Below the pieces are notes generated by a model. It did no database searches. It saw only the letters and a program-made list of their open reading frames with translations, and was not told the origin of the DNA. A stretch of 33,457 bases of DNA from an uncultured Actinomycetes bacterium (GTDB lineage Bacteria; Actinomycetota; Acidimicrobiia; Acidimicrobiales; SZUA-35): assembly GCA_902826025.1 (NCBI GenBank), contig CADEDH010000029.1, positions 1-33,457 on the forward strand, in the 5' to 3' direction. Below, in pieces: positions 23,306 through 30,416 of this stretch. The stretch's first letter is position 1. The number at the start of each line of letters is the position of its first letter. Both the position numbers and the translations under genes were made by a program.

Positions 23306-23331
23306 CGCCTCAGCTGCTCCCCGATGAGGCG
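23306..23331. terminator. Hairpin between convergent genes
   Basis: A perfect 7-bp inverted repeat CGCCTCA/TGAGGCG (23306-23312, 23325-23331) with a 12-base loop covers the stop codon of the minus-strand SRPBCC gene and lies just after the plus-strand YjbR-like gene. It is only a moderate terminator candidate. Confidence 0.4.
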
Positions 23332-23816
23332 GCGGCGAGTGCGGCCTGCAGCTTGCCGAAGGCGGCGTTCCAGCCGTGCTCGCCGGGGGAGCCGGAAGGA
23401 ATGCCGGCATGGGTCATGGTCATGCGGGTCTGGTCGCCGAGGTCTTCGAGTTCGACGGTGACCTCGGTGGTGTCGGGGTGGTCCGGAGGCATGCCCATCT
23501 GGCTTGCGGGCACCACGTTGCCGGCGTCGTCGCTCATCGATTCGGTGTAGACCAACCGGGTCGGGACATCGACGTGGCGGTAGTCCCCGGTGAACCACAT
23601 CTGCATCGGTCCGTTCGGTGTGTCCATCTCCATGCAGAGGTGCCGCTTGCCCCCCGCCCGCACGTCCATCCGGGTCACCGAGATCCGTGCGCCGGGCGGC
23701 CCGTACCACTGGGCGAAGGCATCGGGGTCGGTCCACATCTTCCAGATCAGCCCCACTGGGGCGTCGAAGATGCGCTCGATGCGCACCGAGGCGGTCGGGC
23801 TGGCTGTGTTGTTCAT
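23310..23816 (-). CDS. SRPBCC (AHSA1-like) domain protein
   Basis: 168 residues. The opening SVRIERIFDAPVGLIWKMWTDPDAFAQWYGPPG and the VDVPTRLVYTESM and TRMTMTHAGIP strands place it in the AHSA1 subgroup. The C-terminal helix reads GEHGWNAAFGKLQAALAAA. The ATG overlaps the ArsR stop (ATGA), with GGAAGGA about 7 bases upstream. It is more similar in layout to the pair at 12056-12927 than to the one at 22085-22863. Ligand unknown. Confidence 0.87.
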   Translation of the reverse strand: MNNTASPTASVRIERIFDAPVGLIWKMWTDPDAFAQWYGPPGARISVTRMDVRAGGKRHLCMEMDTPNGPMQMWFTGDYRHVDVPTRLVYTESMSDDAGNVVPASQMGMPPDHPDTTEVTVELEDLGDQTRMTMTHAGIPSGSPGEHGWNAAFGKLQAALAAASSGSS

Positions 23817-24181
23817 GTCGTGTCCTTCCGGGGGCGACGGCTCGTGACCGTCTGGAGTTGGTGGACGTAGGTGTCCATGCGGTCGAAGCGGGCTTCCCAG
23901 ATCGGGCGGTACTGCTCGGTCCATGACGACACCTCGGCGAGGGGTGCGGGGTTGAGGGCGCACGGCCGGTACTGGGCATTGCGGGTGCGTTCGACCAGCC
24001 CGGCCCGCTCCAGCACCTTGATGTGCTTCGAGATCGCCGGGAGTTGCATGTCGAACGGGGCCGCCAGGTCGTTGACGCTGGCGGGGCCCTGGGCGAGTCG
24101 GGTCAGGATCGCCCGCCGCGTCGAGTTGGCCAGCGCGGCGAACGTCAGGTCGAGCCGCTGCTCGTCCGTGGCGGTCGGCAT
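23813..24181 (-). CDS. ArsR-family transcriptional regulator (third copy)
   Basis: 122 residues. Core LTFAALANSTRRAILTRLAQGPASVNDLAAPFDMQLPAISKHIKVLERAGLVERTRNAQYRPCALN is typical of the ArsR subgroup paired with AHSA1 proteins, with the recognition helix at LPAISKHIKVLE. The C-terminal helix (SSWTEQYRPIWEARFDRMDTYV) would form the dimer interface. The ATG is preceded by the best ribosome site in the window, AAGGAGGTGA (24185-24194), 3 bases away. A 26-bp inverted repeat 26 bases upstream of the ATG is its probable operator. Confidence 0.9.
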   Translation of the reverse strand: MPTATDEQRLDLTFAALANSTRRAILTRLAQGPASVNDLAAPFDMQLPAISKHIKVLERAGLVERTRNAQYRPCALNPAPLAEVSSWTEQYRPIWEARFDRMDTYVHQLQTVTSRRPRKDTT

Positions 24182-24206
24182 ACTCACCTCCTTGGTTTCC
24201 GGGATA

Positions 24207-24232
24207 GTTAATTTCCGTGTGTGGAAAGTAAC
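24207..24232 (-). promoter_or_regulatory. Inverted-repeat operator of the third ArsR-SRPBCC operon
   Basis: Two 10-base arms (24207-24216 and 24223-24232) match at 9 of 10 positions around a 6-base centre, GTTAATTTCC-GTGTGT-GGAAAGTAAC. They sit in the AT-richest stretch between the ArsR gene and the divergent gene at 24281. It probably overlaps the ArsR promoter and is unlike the operator at 21487-21518. Confidence 0.65.
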
Positions 24233-24268
24233 AGACGGGGTGAGGCGAGTCAACGCTTCGGTGCCCAC

Positions 24269-24274
24269 TACTCT
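24269..24274 (+). promoter_or_regulatory. Candidate -10 hexamer (TACTCT) for a leaderless start
   Basis: TACTCT is followed by 6 bases and then the ATG at 24281; there is no good Shine-Dalgarno site. No clear -35 was seen. Confidence 0.35.
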
Positions 24275-24280
24275 TCGGGG

Positions 24281-24937
24281 ATGGGCATCTTCCATCGTGC
24301 GGTGATCGTCCCGACCAAGGAGGAGGTGCTGGCGCGTTGGGTTCCCACGCAACCGTGGGGGGTTGCGGCCGGGCTTCTCGAGGTGATCGGGTCGTACCGT
24401 TTGGACGATCCCGACGGTCGCGTCGGCATGGAGGCCTTCCTCTTGGCGGCCGGCGGTGCCGTTCTGCACGTGCCCCTCACCTACCGTGACGAGCCCTTGA
24501 AGGGGGCGGAGGCGGCGCTGCTGGCCGAGATGCAGCACTCGGTTCTCGGCCTGCGCTGGGTGTATGACGGCCTCGGTGATCCGCTGTTTCTCACCGTGTT
24601 GGCCGCCGTGGCGATGACGGGCCAAGGTGAGGCGCTCGGGATGGCTGTCTATGACGGCCGGTGGCACATCGCTCCCACCAGCGTGCGGATCCACGGTGGC
24701 GGGTGGACCCTGGAGCGGGTGCCGGTCGACGGGTTCGAGCTCGTGACGACGGGTACGACCGAGGCGGTGTTTCGCAACGACCGCTTCGAGCTGACGGTCC
24801 ACCGCCGCCCCGTCCCCGCCCATCGCCCTGAGCTCGGCCTCTCCGCTACATGGTCGGGGCAACTGGATCCCGTCCTGCTCGCCCGGGTTGCCGAGGCGAC
24901 CGGAGACCGACGCGATCGGATGTCCACCTCGACCTAG
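24281..24937 (+). CDS. Maltokinase N-terminal cap-like domain protein
   Basis: 218 residues. The pattern IFHRAVIVPTKEEVLARWVPTQPWG, IGSYRLDDPDGRVGMEAFLL, LHVPLTYRDEPLKGAEAALLAEMQHSVLGLRWVYDGLGDPLFLTVLAAVAMTG matches the cap domain found at the N-terminus of actinobacterial maltokinases. The kinase domain itself is absent, so this is a standalone cap protein of unknown function. The frame is open back to 24221, but the ATG at 24281 is where the conserved domain begins. Its immediate neighbours have no trehalose or glycogen genes. It is divergent from the third ArsR operon. Confidence 0.8.
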   Translation: MGIFHRAVIVPTKEEVLARWVPTQPWGVAAGLLEVIGSYRLDDPDGRVGMEAFLLAAGGAVLHVPLTYRDEPLKGAEAALLAEMQHSVLGLRWVYDGLGDPLFLTVLAAVAMTGQGEALGMAVYDGRWHIAPTSVRIHGGGWTLERVPVDGFELVTTGTTEAVFRNDRFELTVHRRPVPAHRPELGLSATWSGQLDPVLLARVAEATGDRRDRMSTST

Positions 24938-24973
24938 GAGCGACTCGAGTTCGGTCGGGTGTGTGCTGTCGCC

Positions 24974-25005
24974 TAGCGTGGAGGCGGTTCGACCAAGGGG
25001 ATCTG
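24974..25005 (+). promoter_or_regulatory. TAGCGT hexamer plus AAGGGGATCT leader of the amidohydrolase gene
   Basis: TAGCGT (24974-24979) resembles a TANNNT -10 element. Fifteen bases later comes AAGGGGATCT (24995-25004), the ribosome site, one base before the ATG. The same hexamer type, spacing and leader occur before the LLM oxidoreductase gene at 30385-30416. Confidence 0.5.
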
Positions 25006-26667
25006 ATGACGCACGACCTGATCATTCGAGGTGGCACTGTCCACGACGGCCGCGGCTCGGCGCCGGTCCGGGCCGACATCGCCATCGACGGCGACACCAT
25101 CGTCCAGGTCGGCCAGGTGAGCGGGCAGGCAACCCGGACGATCGACGCCTCCGGACTGATCGTGACGCCGGGATTCGTCGATCTGCACACCCACATGGAT
25201 GCTCAGGCGGCGTGGGACCCGTCGATCTCGCCGTGCTCGAACCACGGCATCACCTCGGCGCTGATCGGCAACTGCAGCGTCACGTTCGCGCCGTGCAAGC
25301 CGCAGGACCGCAGCTTTCTGGCGAACATGATGGAGACCGTCGAGGACATCCCGGCCGACATCATTCTCGAAGGGATGCGGTGGGATTGGGAGAGCTTCGG
25401 GGAGTACCTCGATTCGATGCACTCGTGTGGTCCGGCGATCAACCTGGTCGGCCTCGTGGGTCACGCCGCCATCCGGTTCCACGTGCTGGGGGAGCGGGCC
25501 ATCGCCGCCACCAGGGGCGACGAGCCCGACGTCACCGAGGCGGAGCTGGCCGAGATGGTGGCGCTGGTGGACGCGTCGGTCCGTGGCGGTGCGATCGGCA
25601 TCTCGTTCAACCGGCTGGCGGCCCACGTGCTGCCGGACGGTCGCCCGATTCCGGGCACGTTCGCCAGCCACCGGGAGATCACGGCGTTGGCCGAGGCTGC
25701 GCATCGGGCCGGCGGTATCGCCCAGGTGGTGCCCTGCATCGAGGACGTCGACGACGATCGCGAGCTGATGCGGGCGATCACCCAGGACGCGGGCGCCCGG
25801 TTGCTGTTCAGCAGCGTGGCCGAGCACGCCAAGCGCGTCGGCGGCGACGTCGACGCGTTGCGGGCCGGGGGTAGTGACATCACGGGCATCACGCTGCCGC
25901 GCCGGTTCGGGGTCCTCGCCAGCCTCCGCACCTTCCTGCCGTACCGCGCCGCACCATGGCGGGCGTTCCGCCGTCTCGATCTCGACGCCAAGCTGGCGTT
26001 CCTGGCCGACCGGGCGAGCCGGGACGAGTTCGCAGCGGCCGTCGACGCCGACCCGGAGTTCAACAAGAGCGCCCGGCGCACCCGGTGGTTGGGTGACGGC
26101 GAGCATCCGACGTTCCTCCGTGAGCAGACGCTCGCCGACGAGGCGGCGGCGGCCGGGTGCCGGCCCATCGACCTGTTCATCGACCGATCGCTGGCGTCGA
26201 ACGGCCTGGCGATGTTCCACTCGTCGTTCGCCAACCACGATCTGGGCGACGTGGCCGAGCACCTCGAGCGCGACTGGATCCTGCCCGGGCTCGGCGACGC
26301 CGGTGCTCACGCCCGTCAGATCTGTGATGCCGGGTACCCGACGTTCTACCTCTCCCACTGGGTGCGTGACCGTGGCACGGTGGAGCTGGCCGAGGCGGTC
26401 CGGCTGCTGTCGTCGGCTCCGGCGGCGGTGATCGGCCTGACCGATCGGGGGGTGGTGGCCCCGGGCATGCGGGCCGACCTGAACGTGATCGACCTGGAGC
26501 GGCTGGCCGAACGACACCCGCACATCGTGGGAGACATGCCCAAGGGCGGCGAACGGCTCACCCAGGGCGCCGACGGCTACATCGCCACGGTGTGCAACGG
26601 GGTGGTCATCGCCGAGAACGACCGACCCACCGGCGATCGTGGTGGTCGCGTGCTGCGATCGCACTGA
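25006..26667 (+). CDS. N-acyl-D-amino-acid deacylase family amidohydrolase
   Basis: 553 residues, metal-dependent hydrolase of the amidohydrolase superfamily, D-aminoacylase subgroup. It opens with the small beta-domain (DLIIRGGTVHDGRGSAPVRADIAIDGDTI). The metal motif H61-T-H63-M-D65 is followed by AQAAWDP, as in D-aminoacylases, and GNCSVTFAP is another group mark. The late LPGLGDAGAHARQICDAGYPTFYLSHWVRD region carries the conserved Asp and His residues. The C-terminus ends with the usual beta-domain return (VVAPGMRADLNVIDLERL). The start has AAGGGG 7 bases upstream. In situ substrates may differ (N-acyl amino acids, hydantoin-like or dihydropyrimidine-like amides). It is a single gene. Confidence 0.88.
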   Translation: MTHDLIIRGGTVHDGRGSAPVRADIAIDGDTIVQVGQVSGQATRTIDASGLIVTPGFVDLHTHMDAQAAWDPSISPCSNHGITSALIGNCSVTFAPCKPQDRSFLANMMETVEDIPADIILEGMRWDWESFGEYLDSMHSCGPAINLVGLVGHAAIRFHVLGERAIAATRGDEPDVTEAELAEMVALVDASVRGGAIGISFNRLAAHVLPDGRPIPGTFASHREITALAEAAHRAGGIAQVVPCIEDVDDDRELMRAITQDAGARLLFSSVAEHAKRVGGDVDALRAGGSDITGITLPRRFGVLASLRTFLPYRAAPWRAFRRLDLDAKLAFLADRASRDEFAAAVDADPEFNKSARRTRWLGDGEHPTFLREQTLADEAAAAGCRPIDLFIDRSLASNGLAMFHSSFANHDLGDVAEHLERDWILPGLGDAGAHARQICDAGYPTFYLSHWVRDRGTVELAEAVRLLSSAPAAVIGLTDRGVVAPGMRADLNVIDLERLAERHPHIVGDMPKGGERLTQGADGYIATVCNGVVIAENDRPTGDRGGRVLRSH

Positions 26668-26775
26668 TCGGCAAACCCCGAGCGGCGCTCCACGGAGTCT
26701 GCACCTCCACGCGCTCGAACGCGAGACGATTGCACGCCGGCCCGGAAGTACGGGACCGTCGTGCGATCGGTCCAT

Positions 26776-26789
26776 CCGGCTCTCGCCGG
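26776..26789. terminator. Weak hairpin in the 219-base convergent gap
   Basis: CCGGC-TCTC-GCCGG is the only compact stem-loop noticed between the amidohydrolase and the MFS gene (26668-26886). No gene, remnant or repeat was recognised in the rest of this gap. Confidence 0.25.
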
Positions 26790-26886
26790 TCATGCTGCCT
26801 GGGAAACGTTCTCCGTGCTGACCCGCATGCCTGGCCAGCTCGCAGTCGATGCGCCCACCATCGGGGGAGCGGTCCCACAACCGCGT

Positions 26887-28209
26887 TCAGCGCATTTCGC
26901 GCAGGGTCGGCTGGGTGAGGAAGGTCGAGACGACCGCTACGAGGCCGATCGCGCCCGCACCGGCGAACGTCCATCGGACATCGGTCGCCTGGGCGATGAA
27001 GCCGGCGGCCAGGGCACCGATAGGCATGAAGCCCTGCTGGGCGAGGGTGTACAGGCTCATCACCCGGCCCATCAGCGGAGCCGGCGTGTGGGCCTGGATG
27101 AGCGACTGGTTCATGTTGATGTAGAAGCCGCCGCACAGGCCCATGACCAACAGCAGCGCCATCGCCTGGAAGTAGCCGGGGCTCAACCCGACCAGGGCGA
27201 TGATCGTGGTACCGCCCATCATGGCCTGCATGAACCGGGCGCCCTTCCGTGGCAGGTCGCCCCGGCGCATGATGTAGACCGACGAGATCGACATGCCGAT
27301 GCCCATCGTGGCCATCAGCGCGCCAGCGTCGCCGCCGTCTCGGCCGAAGGACTCCTTCACCAGTGAGGGCAGGAGTGTCATGGCCACGGAGCCGAGGCAC
27401 ATGTTCCCGATGATCAACAGGCCGAACAACGGTCGCAGGCCGCGGTCGGCCCAGACGTGGCGGGCGGCCTCACCGACACCGCTACGCATCGAAGCGGGTG
27501 GTGCCGGGCCGCTGTCGGCGTCTGTGGGGGGAAGCGGCAGGCGGGCGAGGAAGCCGAGCCCGACGACGAGCAGGCCGGCCATGAAGAAGAATGCGGCTTC
27601 GATGCCGAACAGGCCGCCGACCACCTGGGCCAGCACCGGCCCGAGGATCATCGAGCCCGTCATGGCCAGCGCGTTCAACGCGATGGCGTTGAGTAGTTGC
27701 TCGCTGCGGACCAGGACCGGCACCAGTGCCAGCCGGACCGGCTGGCCGAGGGCATTGAAGCCGCCGGCCGCCAGCGTCAGGGCGATGGTGGACACCATGG
27801 TGATCGTTCCCGCCGCCAGCAGCATGCCCGTGACCGACACGATGGCCAGGCTGCCCAACTGGCTGACGACGAGCAGCGTCTTGCGATCGACCCGGTCGGC
27901 GAGGGCACCGGCCTGGAGCACCAGGAGCAGCACGGGAAGGCCGATGGTGAAGCCGACGAGCCCGGCTGATCCCTCGTCTCGGCCGAGCACGTCCACGACG
28001 AGCCAGATGTAGGCGAACCGCTGAGCGTTCTGGACCAGCGCAAAGGTGGCCAGATTGCCCCACAGCAGCCGGAACGGTCGCTCCCGGAACGCGTTTTGCC
28101 GTTCGGCCTCCGGTGCCTCCACCGTCGGGTCCGACGCTGGCGACGAACCGGGCAGAACGCCGGCTTCGGACGCTGTCGACCCCGCCCCTGTCGTCTCGTC
28201 CATGCTCAT
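26887..28209 (-). CDS. MFS transporter, EntS/macrolide-efflux-like (DHA3) type
   Basis: About 440 residues. A hydrophilic N-terminal tail of about 40 residues precedes FRLLWGNLATFALVQNAQRFAYIWLV, the first helix region of MFS_3-type exporters, then the loop GALADRVDRKTLLVVSQLGS (a variant of the GxxxDRxxRK signature). About 12 helices follow, with a long central loop (LPLPPTDADSGPAPPASMRSGV). Such proteins usually export drugs, siderophores or other small molecules by proton exchange. The ATG at 28209 is chosen because a GAGGGGGA site lies about 5 bases upstream; 28203 and 28242 are alternatives. It is divergent from the secreted Cys-rich protein gene. Confidence 0.88.
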   Translation of the reverse strand: MSMDETTGAGSTASEAGVLPGSSPASDPTVEAPEAERQNAFRERPFRLLWGNLATFALVQNAQRFAYIWLVVDVLGRDEGSAGLVGFTIGLPVLLLVLQAGALADRVDRKTLLVVSQLGSLAIVSVTGMLLAAGTITMVSTIALTLAAGGFNALGQPVRLALVPVLVRSEQLLNAIALNALAMTGSMILGPVLAQVVGGLFGIEAAFFFMAGLLVVGLGFLARLPLPPTDADSGPAPPASMRSGVGEAARHVWADRGLRPLFGLLIIGNMCLGSVAMTLLPSLVKESFGRDGGDAGALMATMGIGMSISSVYIMRRGDLPRKGARFMQAMMGGTTIIALVGLSPGYFQAMALLLVMGLCGGFYINMNQSLIQAHTPAPLMGRVMSLYTLAQQGFMPIGALAAGFIAQATDVRWTFAGAGAIGLVAVVSTFLTQPTLREMR

Positions 28210-28303
28210 CCTGTCCCCCTCACCGAGAGTCCACGATGCCACGGCAAACCGTGGTGGGCGCGATCCGTGGATGCATCGACACCGAGCTGGCGGCAGGAGA
28301 TGT

Positions 28304-28309
28304 TAGCGT
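28304..28309 (+). promoter_or_regulatory. Candidate -10 hexamer (TAGCGT) for a leaderless start
   Basis: TAGCGT is followed by 6 bases and the GTG at 28316. The only purine-rich stretch (AGGAGA) is too far upstream for a ribosome site. No clear -35 was seen. Confidence 0.35.
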
Positions 28310-28315
28310 GCCGCT

Positions 28316-29062
28316 GTGCAGTGGTTGAACGTCAAGTCTCCTCGCTTGGCCTGGACGGCGGCGATGGCGGTTCTGGCCACGTCGGTGATTGTCCTGGTCG
28401 CAGCAGGGAACACGTCGCTACGGTCCAATCAGCCACAGACGGCGGCCGCGAACGTCGGTGGCCCGGCCAGCGACGAGGCCGGCGGGATCGACGACGGGGG
28501 AGCGGCCTCGGCCGACGAGGCGACGAGCACTGCCGGTCCCGAGACCAGCGCGACGCACGCTGGTGGTAGCGAACCAGGGGCCACGAGCGCAGCCAGCAGT
28601 AGCCAACCCGAGGCGACGAGCACTGCGGGCCAAGAACGTCTCCAGCTCGAGACCACCAGTACCGGTCTTGATCGGGAGCGTCCCGAGACGACCATTACCG
28701 GTAGTGTCCGCGCTCATCCTGATCTGTGCGACACCACCCCGCCGTTGACCGCCGACCCGTCCTGCCCCGGCCATCGGACGACGACCTCGACCCGCTCGAC
28801 GCCGATAGTCTCCGGCACCGTGATGATCACAGGCCCCAGTGGTGGGTGCGGCCAGTATCCGGGTGGGGTTACCACAACCACCGGTCCGCCCCACTGCACC
28901 GGCACCGTGGTCCCGACCATCGCCCCGCCACCGCCTGTCACGATCGACATCTGCAGTCCGAGCGCGGCATCGACCACTCACCCCTCGTGCGTCGGCGATC
29001 CCCACTTCTGCGGGGCTGTCACCACTATTCCAACCTGTCCCCCTCGCGGGTCTGGCGGCTGA
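28316..29062 (+). CDS. Membrane-anchored or secreted Ser/Thr-rich protein with eight cysteines
   Basis: 248 residues, no family recognised. A single N-terminal hydrophobic helix (AWTAAMAVLATSVIVLVAAG) should act as a signal anchor. Residues about 35-130 are low complexity (Ala, Ser, Thr, Gly, Glu). The C-terminal half holds eight cysteines with partly repeated spacing: C-x11-C-x-G occurs twice (LCD...PSCPG and ICS...PSCVG), with related GC...HCTG and FC...TCPP pairs, amid Thr/Pro-rich stretches. This suggests an extracellular, disulfide-bonded, possibly glycosylated stalk or wall protein. The GTG start is supported only by the leaderless pattern. GC content and third-position bias look like those of its neighbours, but a non-coding origin is not fully excluded. 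Confidence 0.62.
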   Translation: MQWLNVKSPRLAWTAAMAVLATSVIVLVAAGNTSLRSNQPQTAAANVGGPASDEAGGIDDGGAASADEATSTAGPETSATHAGGSEPGATSAASSSQPEATSTAGQERLQLETTSTGLDRERPETTITGSVRAHPDLCDTTPPLTADPSCPGHRTTTSTRSTPIVSGTVMITGPSGGCGQYPGGVTTTTGPPHCTGTVVPTIAPPPPVTIDICSPSAASTTHPSCVGDPHFCGAVTTIPTCPPRGSGG

Positions 29063-29125
29063 GATCTCCGACGTGGAGCGTGCCTGGGCCGAGGCCGGGC
29101 TGGGACTTGTGGCCGTCAGCCTCCC

Positions 29126-29131
29126 TACTAT
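29126..29131 (+). promoter_or_regulatory. Candidate -10 hexamer (TACTAT) for the P450 gene
   Basis: TACTAT is followed by 8 bases and the ATG at 29140, with no Shine-Dalgarno site, suggesting a leaderless mRNA. Confidence 0.4.
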
Positions 29132-29139
29132 GGCGGACG

Positions 29140-30387
29140 ATGGACCTTGCGGAAGCTGCCGACCTGACGAGCCCCTCAGCGACGCGAGACCCGGCCGGGG
29201 CGTTCGCCGCTCTCCGGGCGGAGGACCCGGTATGGTGGAGCGACCGGCACCGGGCCTGGATTCTCACCAACCACGCCGACGTGGTTGACGCGCTCACGTC
29301 GCCTCTGCTGAGCGCCGAGCGGATCAGCCCCATGTCGAGCCGCATCGGAGAGGGGCGTCGCGACGCATCGGTGGCCACTCGGGAGCATCTCCGAACCTGG
29401 ATGTTGTTCAACGACGGCGAGGTGCACCGCCGGCTGAGGGCGCCGGTCGGTCGAGCCTTCACCCCTCGTCGCATCGAGCATCTCAGGGCTCGCTGTACCG
29501 ATCTGGTCGACGAGCTGCTGGCGCCACGCGGCGACGACGACGGCGATGGTCTGGATCTTCACAGCCGGCTCTTCTCGCCCCTTCCGGCCTTGATGATCGG
29601 CGAATTGCTGGGGGTGGACCGCGCCGATGCGATTGCCCTGCAGGCATGGTCCGACCAGCTCGGCCTGTTCGTCCTGGGAGCAGCCCGTGACGACCAGGCT
29701 GACCTGGCGGCCAACGCCACCGCCGAGCTGATCAGCTACTTCGAGTCCCTTGTCGCCCGCCGTCGACGCCAGCCGGGCGAGGATCTCATCTCGGCCCTGG
29801 TCGATGCGGAACGTCGGGGCGAGCTGGCGCCGGCCGAGGTGGTCGGATCGGCCACCCTGTTGTTGTTCGCCGGCCATGAGACGACCACGAACGCGCTCAG
29901 CAACTCGCTCATCGCCTTGCTCGACCATCCAGCGGAGATGCAGCGGCTGCGCCACGGTGAGGTCACGCCGGCGGATGCGGTGGAGGAACTCCTACGGTTC
30001 GAGCCCCCGGCCAAACTGCAGGTTCGCTACGTCGTCACCGCGCACGAACGGGGCGGTCACACCCTCGAACCGGGCCAGGCGGTGTTCGCTGCGATCACGG
30101 CCGCCAACCGCGATCCCGCCGTGTTCGAGGACCCGGACCGATTGGATCTGGATCGGCGACCTGTGGCCCACGTGGCGTTCGGTCACGGCGCGCACTTCTG
30201 TGTCGGCGCCGCGCTCGCCCGCTTGGAGATGAACGTGGCGATGGTGCACCTGGCCCACCGCTACCCCTCGTTGGTCGCGGCCTGGGACGACAGAGGCCTT
30301 CTGTACCAGCCTGCCGTCGTCATGAAAGCGGTGAAGCGGATCCCGGTCAGGTTGGGCAGGCATGCAGGCGACTCGGGGGAGGGCTAA
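29140..30387 (+). CDS. Cytochrome P450
   Basis: 415 residues, soluble bacterial class P450, a haem-thiolate monooxygenase. Signatures: I-helix LLLFAGHETTTNAL with the oxygen-activating Gly-His-Glu-Thr, K-helix ExxR in VEELLRFEPP, and haem-binding loop FGHGAHFCVGAALARLE with the axial cysteine at about residue 354. The C-helix histidine/arginine region HRRLRAPVGRAFTP is present. The frame is open far upstream, but similarity begins at the ATG 29140. No ferredoxin or reductase gene lies nearby, so redox partners must be encoded elsewhere. The substrate is unknown. Its TAA stop overlaps the likely -10 element of the LLM gene that follows 29 bases later. Confidence 0.92.
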   Translation: MDLAEAADLTSPSATRDPAGAFAALRAEDPVWWSDRHRAWILTNHADVVDALTSPLLSAERISPMSSRIGEGRRDASVATREHLRTWMLFNDGEVHRRLRAPVGRAFTPRRIEHLRARCTDLVDELLAPRGDDDGDGLDLHSRLFSPLPALMIGELLGVDRADAIALQAWSDQLGLFVLGAARDDQADLAANATAELISYFESLVARRRRQPGEDLISALVDAERRGELAPAEVVGSATLLLFAGHETTTNALSNSLIALLDHPAEMQRLRHGEVTPADAVEELLRFEPPAKLQVRYVVTAHERGGHTLEPGQAVFAAITAANRDPAVFEDPDRLDLDRRPVAHVAFGHGAHFCVGAALARLEMNVAMVHLAHRYPSLVAAWDDRGLLYQPAVVMKAVKRIPVRLGRHAGDSGEG

Positions 30388-30416
30388 CGTCCGGGGTTGA
30401 TCGCAAAGGGGATCTC
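30385..30416 (+). promoter_or_regulatory. TAACGT hexamer plus AAGGGGATCT leader of the LLM oxidoreductase gene
   Basis: TAACGT (30385-30390), 15 bases, then AAGGGGATCT (30406-30415), one base, then ATG. The element spacing is identical to that of the amidohydrolase leader at 24974-25005. The hexamer overlaps the P450 stop codon. Confidence 0.5.

Noticed and set aside
12541-24181. Calling the ArsR genes arsenic or metal resistance regulators
   Set aside because: None has the metal-binding cysteine motif and no arsenate reductase or efflux gene is nearby; their partners are SRPBCC proteins.
24973-26880. A 635-residue open frame antisense to the amidohydrolase gene
   Set aside because: The plus-strand frame encodes a clear metal hydrolase; the antisense product has no family features.
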